A stretch of 16,032 nucleotides of DNA, from assembly GCA_016784425.1 (NCBI GenBank), contig JADHUQ010000030.1, positions 1 through 16,032 of the forward strand. Direction: 5' to 3'. This document shows, in pieces, positions 15,696 through 16,032 of this stretch. Source of the stretch: Candidatus Delongbacteria bacterium. Its GTDB lineage: Bacteria > CAIWAD01 > BS150m-G50. The notes below the pieces were generated by a model. It was given only the letters and a program-made list of their open reading frames with translations, ran no database searches and had not been told where the DNA came from. Position 1 is the stretch's first letter. Each line of letters starts with the position of its first letter. A program made the translations under genes and the position numbers.

Positions 15696-15893
15696 ATGCG
15701 TACACTGTTGACGATTGTTCTGTCTGTCATCCTGCTGGTTACCGCATTCCGGTTGCTGGCCAGAGTGCTGTTTGGCTGGCTGGCGGCCAACACCCGCAGC
15801 GACATCCCACCGGCAACAGGGGAAAAGCAGCCACCAGCAGATGATATTCCCCCCGGCGAAGTGGAAGATGCCGATTTCCAGGATCTGGAGTGA
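15696..15893 (+). CDS. Small single-span membrane protein with acidic tail, function unknown
   Basis: A 65-residue protein: one hydrophobic segment at about 4-30, then a Pro- and acid-rich cytoplasmic or periplasmic tail ending VEDADFQDLE. It starts 15 bases after the kinase stop with AGGA at about 15687, on the same strand, and its third-position and amino-acid make-up look coding. Small membrane proteins ending in an acidic Asp-Phe-containing motif occur in FCB genomes, but I do not recognise a named family. The conserved-looking end could be a docking peptide; that is inference. Confidence 0.7.
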   Translation: MRTLLTIVLSVILLVTAFRLLARVLFGWLAANTRSDIPPATGEKQPPADDIPPGEVEDADFQDLE

Positions 15894-16032
15894 GTTCCAC
15901 AGCCCTTTCATGCCTGCGTTTCCGTGGCTGATCCCCCTCGCAATGACCACTTGAACAAGGTCCCGGTATTGTGTATTGTATGCAACACCTGACAGCGGCG
16001 AGACGATCGGATCCTGATGATGCTTCATTACA
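15894..16032 (+). other. Gene-free right edge
   Basis: The last 139 bases hold no open frame of note on the plus strand. There is no clear hairpin with a T-run after the small membrane protein gene, so I cannot support a terminator. A possible promoter is given separately. Confidence 0.5.
15951..15979 (+). promoter_or_regulatory. Possible sigma-70-type promoter leading out of the window
   Basis: TTGAAC at 15951-15956 and TATTGT at 15974-15979, separated by 17 bases. Each box matches four of six consensus positions. It lies in the longest gene-free stretch of the window and points toward a gene beyond 16032. FCB-type vegetative promoters can differ from this consensus, so the call is tentative. 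Confidence 0.3.

Noticed and set aside
1..16032. CRISPR array, transposon, phage, toxin-antitoxin or defence system
   Set aside because: No regularly spaced direct repeats, terminal inverted repeats, transposase or integrase, nuclease-like genes or compositional islands were seen; nearly all bases belong to housekeeping genes.

Overview
The window is a dense, entirely plus-strand stretch of bacterial chromosome. It holds fifteen intact housekeeping genes plus the last codons of a sixteenth at the left edge. Most junctions are overlaps or gaps of under 45 bases, and no gap exceeds 140 bases. I see no tRNA, rRNA, CRISPR array, insertion sequence, integrase or phage gene. The best clue to the organism is the GWxTD-domain lipoprotein-like/secreted protein directly behind smc, a family I associate with the Fibrobacteres-Chlorobi-Bacteroidetes (FCB) superphylum and nearby candidate phyla. 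The separate PurS and PurQ subunits, the short phosphatidylserine decarboxylase and the deoxynucleoside kinase beside folK are compatible with that. I cannot name a phylum from the sequence alone; Neomarinimicrobiota, KSB1 or Calditrichota-like lineages are guesses.

Layout. Bases 1-5034 mix central metabolism, envelope quality control and lipid synthesis: transaldolase (tal), a membrane-anchored HtrA/DegP-type protease with one PDZ domain, purC, then psd and pssA (the two enzymes that make phosphatidylethanolamine from CDP-diacylglycerol and serine), then purS and purQ (two of the three subunits of FGAM synthase; purL is not here). tatC, the core of the twin-arginine translocase, starts inside the end of purQ. 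A 68-base gap leads to smc, whose stop overlaps the start of the GWxTD protein gene. Next comes an ABC-2 export module in which a YihY-family membrane protein gene lies between the ATPase and permease genes, both junctions being ATGA overlaps. After a 99-base gap come folB and folK (consecutive pteridine-branch folate enzymes), an overlapping deoxynucleoside kinase gene and a 65-residue membrane protein with an acidic tail. The last 139 bases carry no gene but contain a possible promoter pointing out of the window.

How the genes fit together. Purine synthesis (PurC, PurS, PurQ), folate synthesis (FolB, FolK; formyl-folate feeds purine synthesis) and deoxynucleoside salvage serve nucleotide supply. 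Psd, PssA, TatC, HtrA, the ABC exporter, YihY and the small membrane protein serve the envelope. Smc serves chromosome organisation.

The most unusual thing I found is not a gene. The word GTGATACA (often CGTGATACA) recurs far more than chance allows: 12 copies on the two strands by hand count, against about 0.4 expected, and 18 copies of GTGATAC. It is found in every reading frame that permits it, and mostly on the plus strand (10 of 12). This could be a DNA uptake sequence or an orienting chromosomal motif, but a genome-wide count is needed to separate it from codon and word bias.
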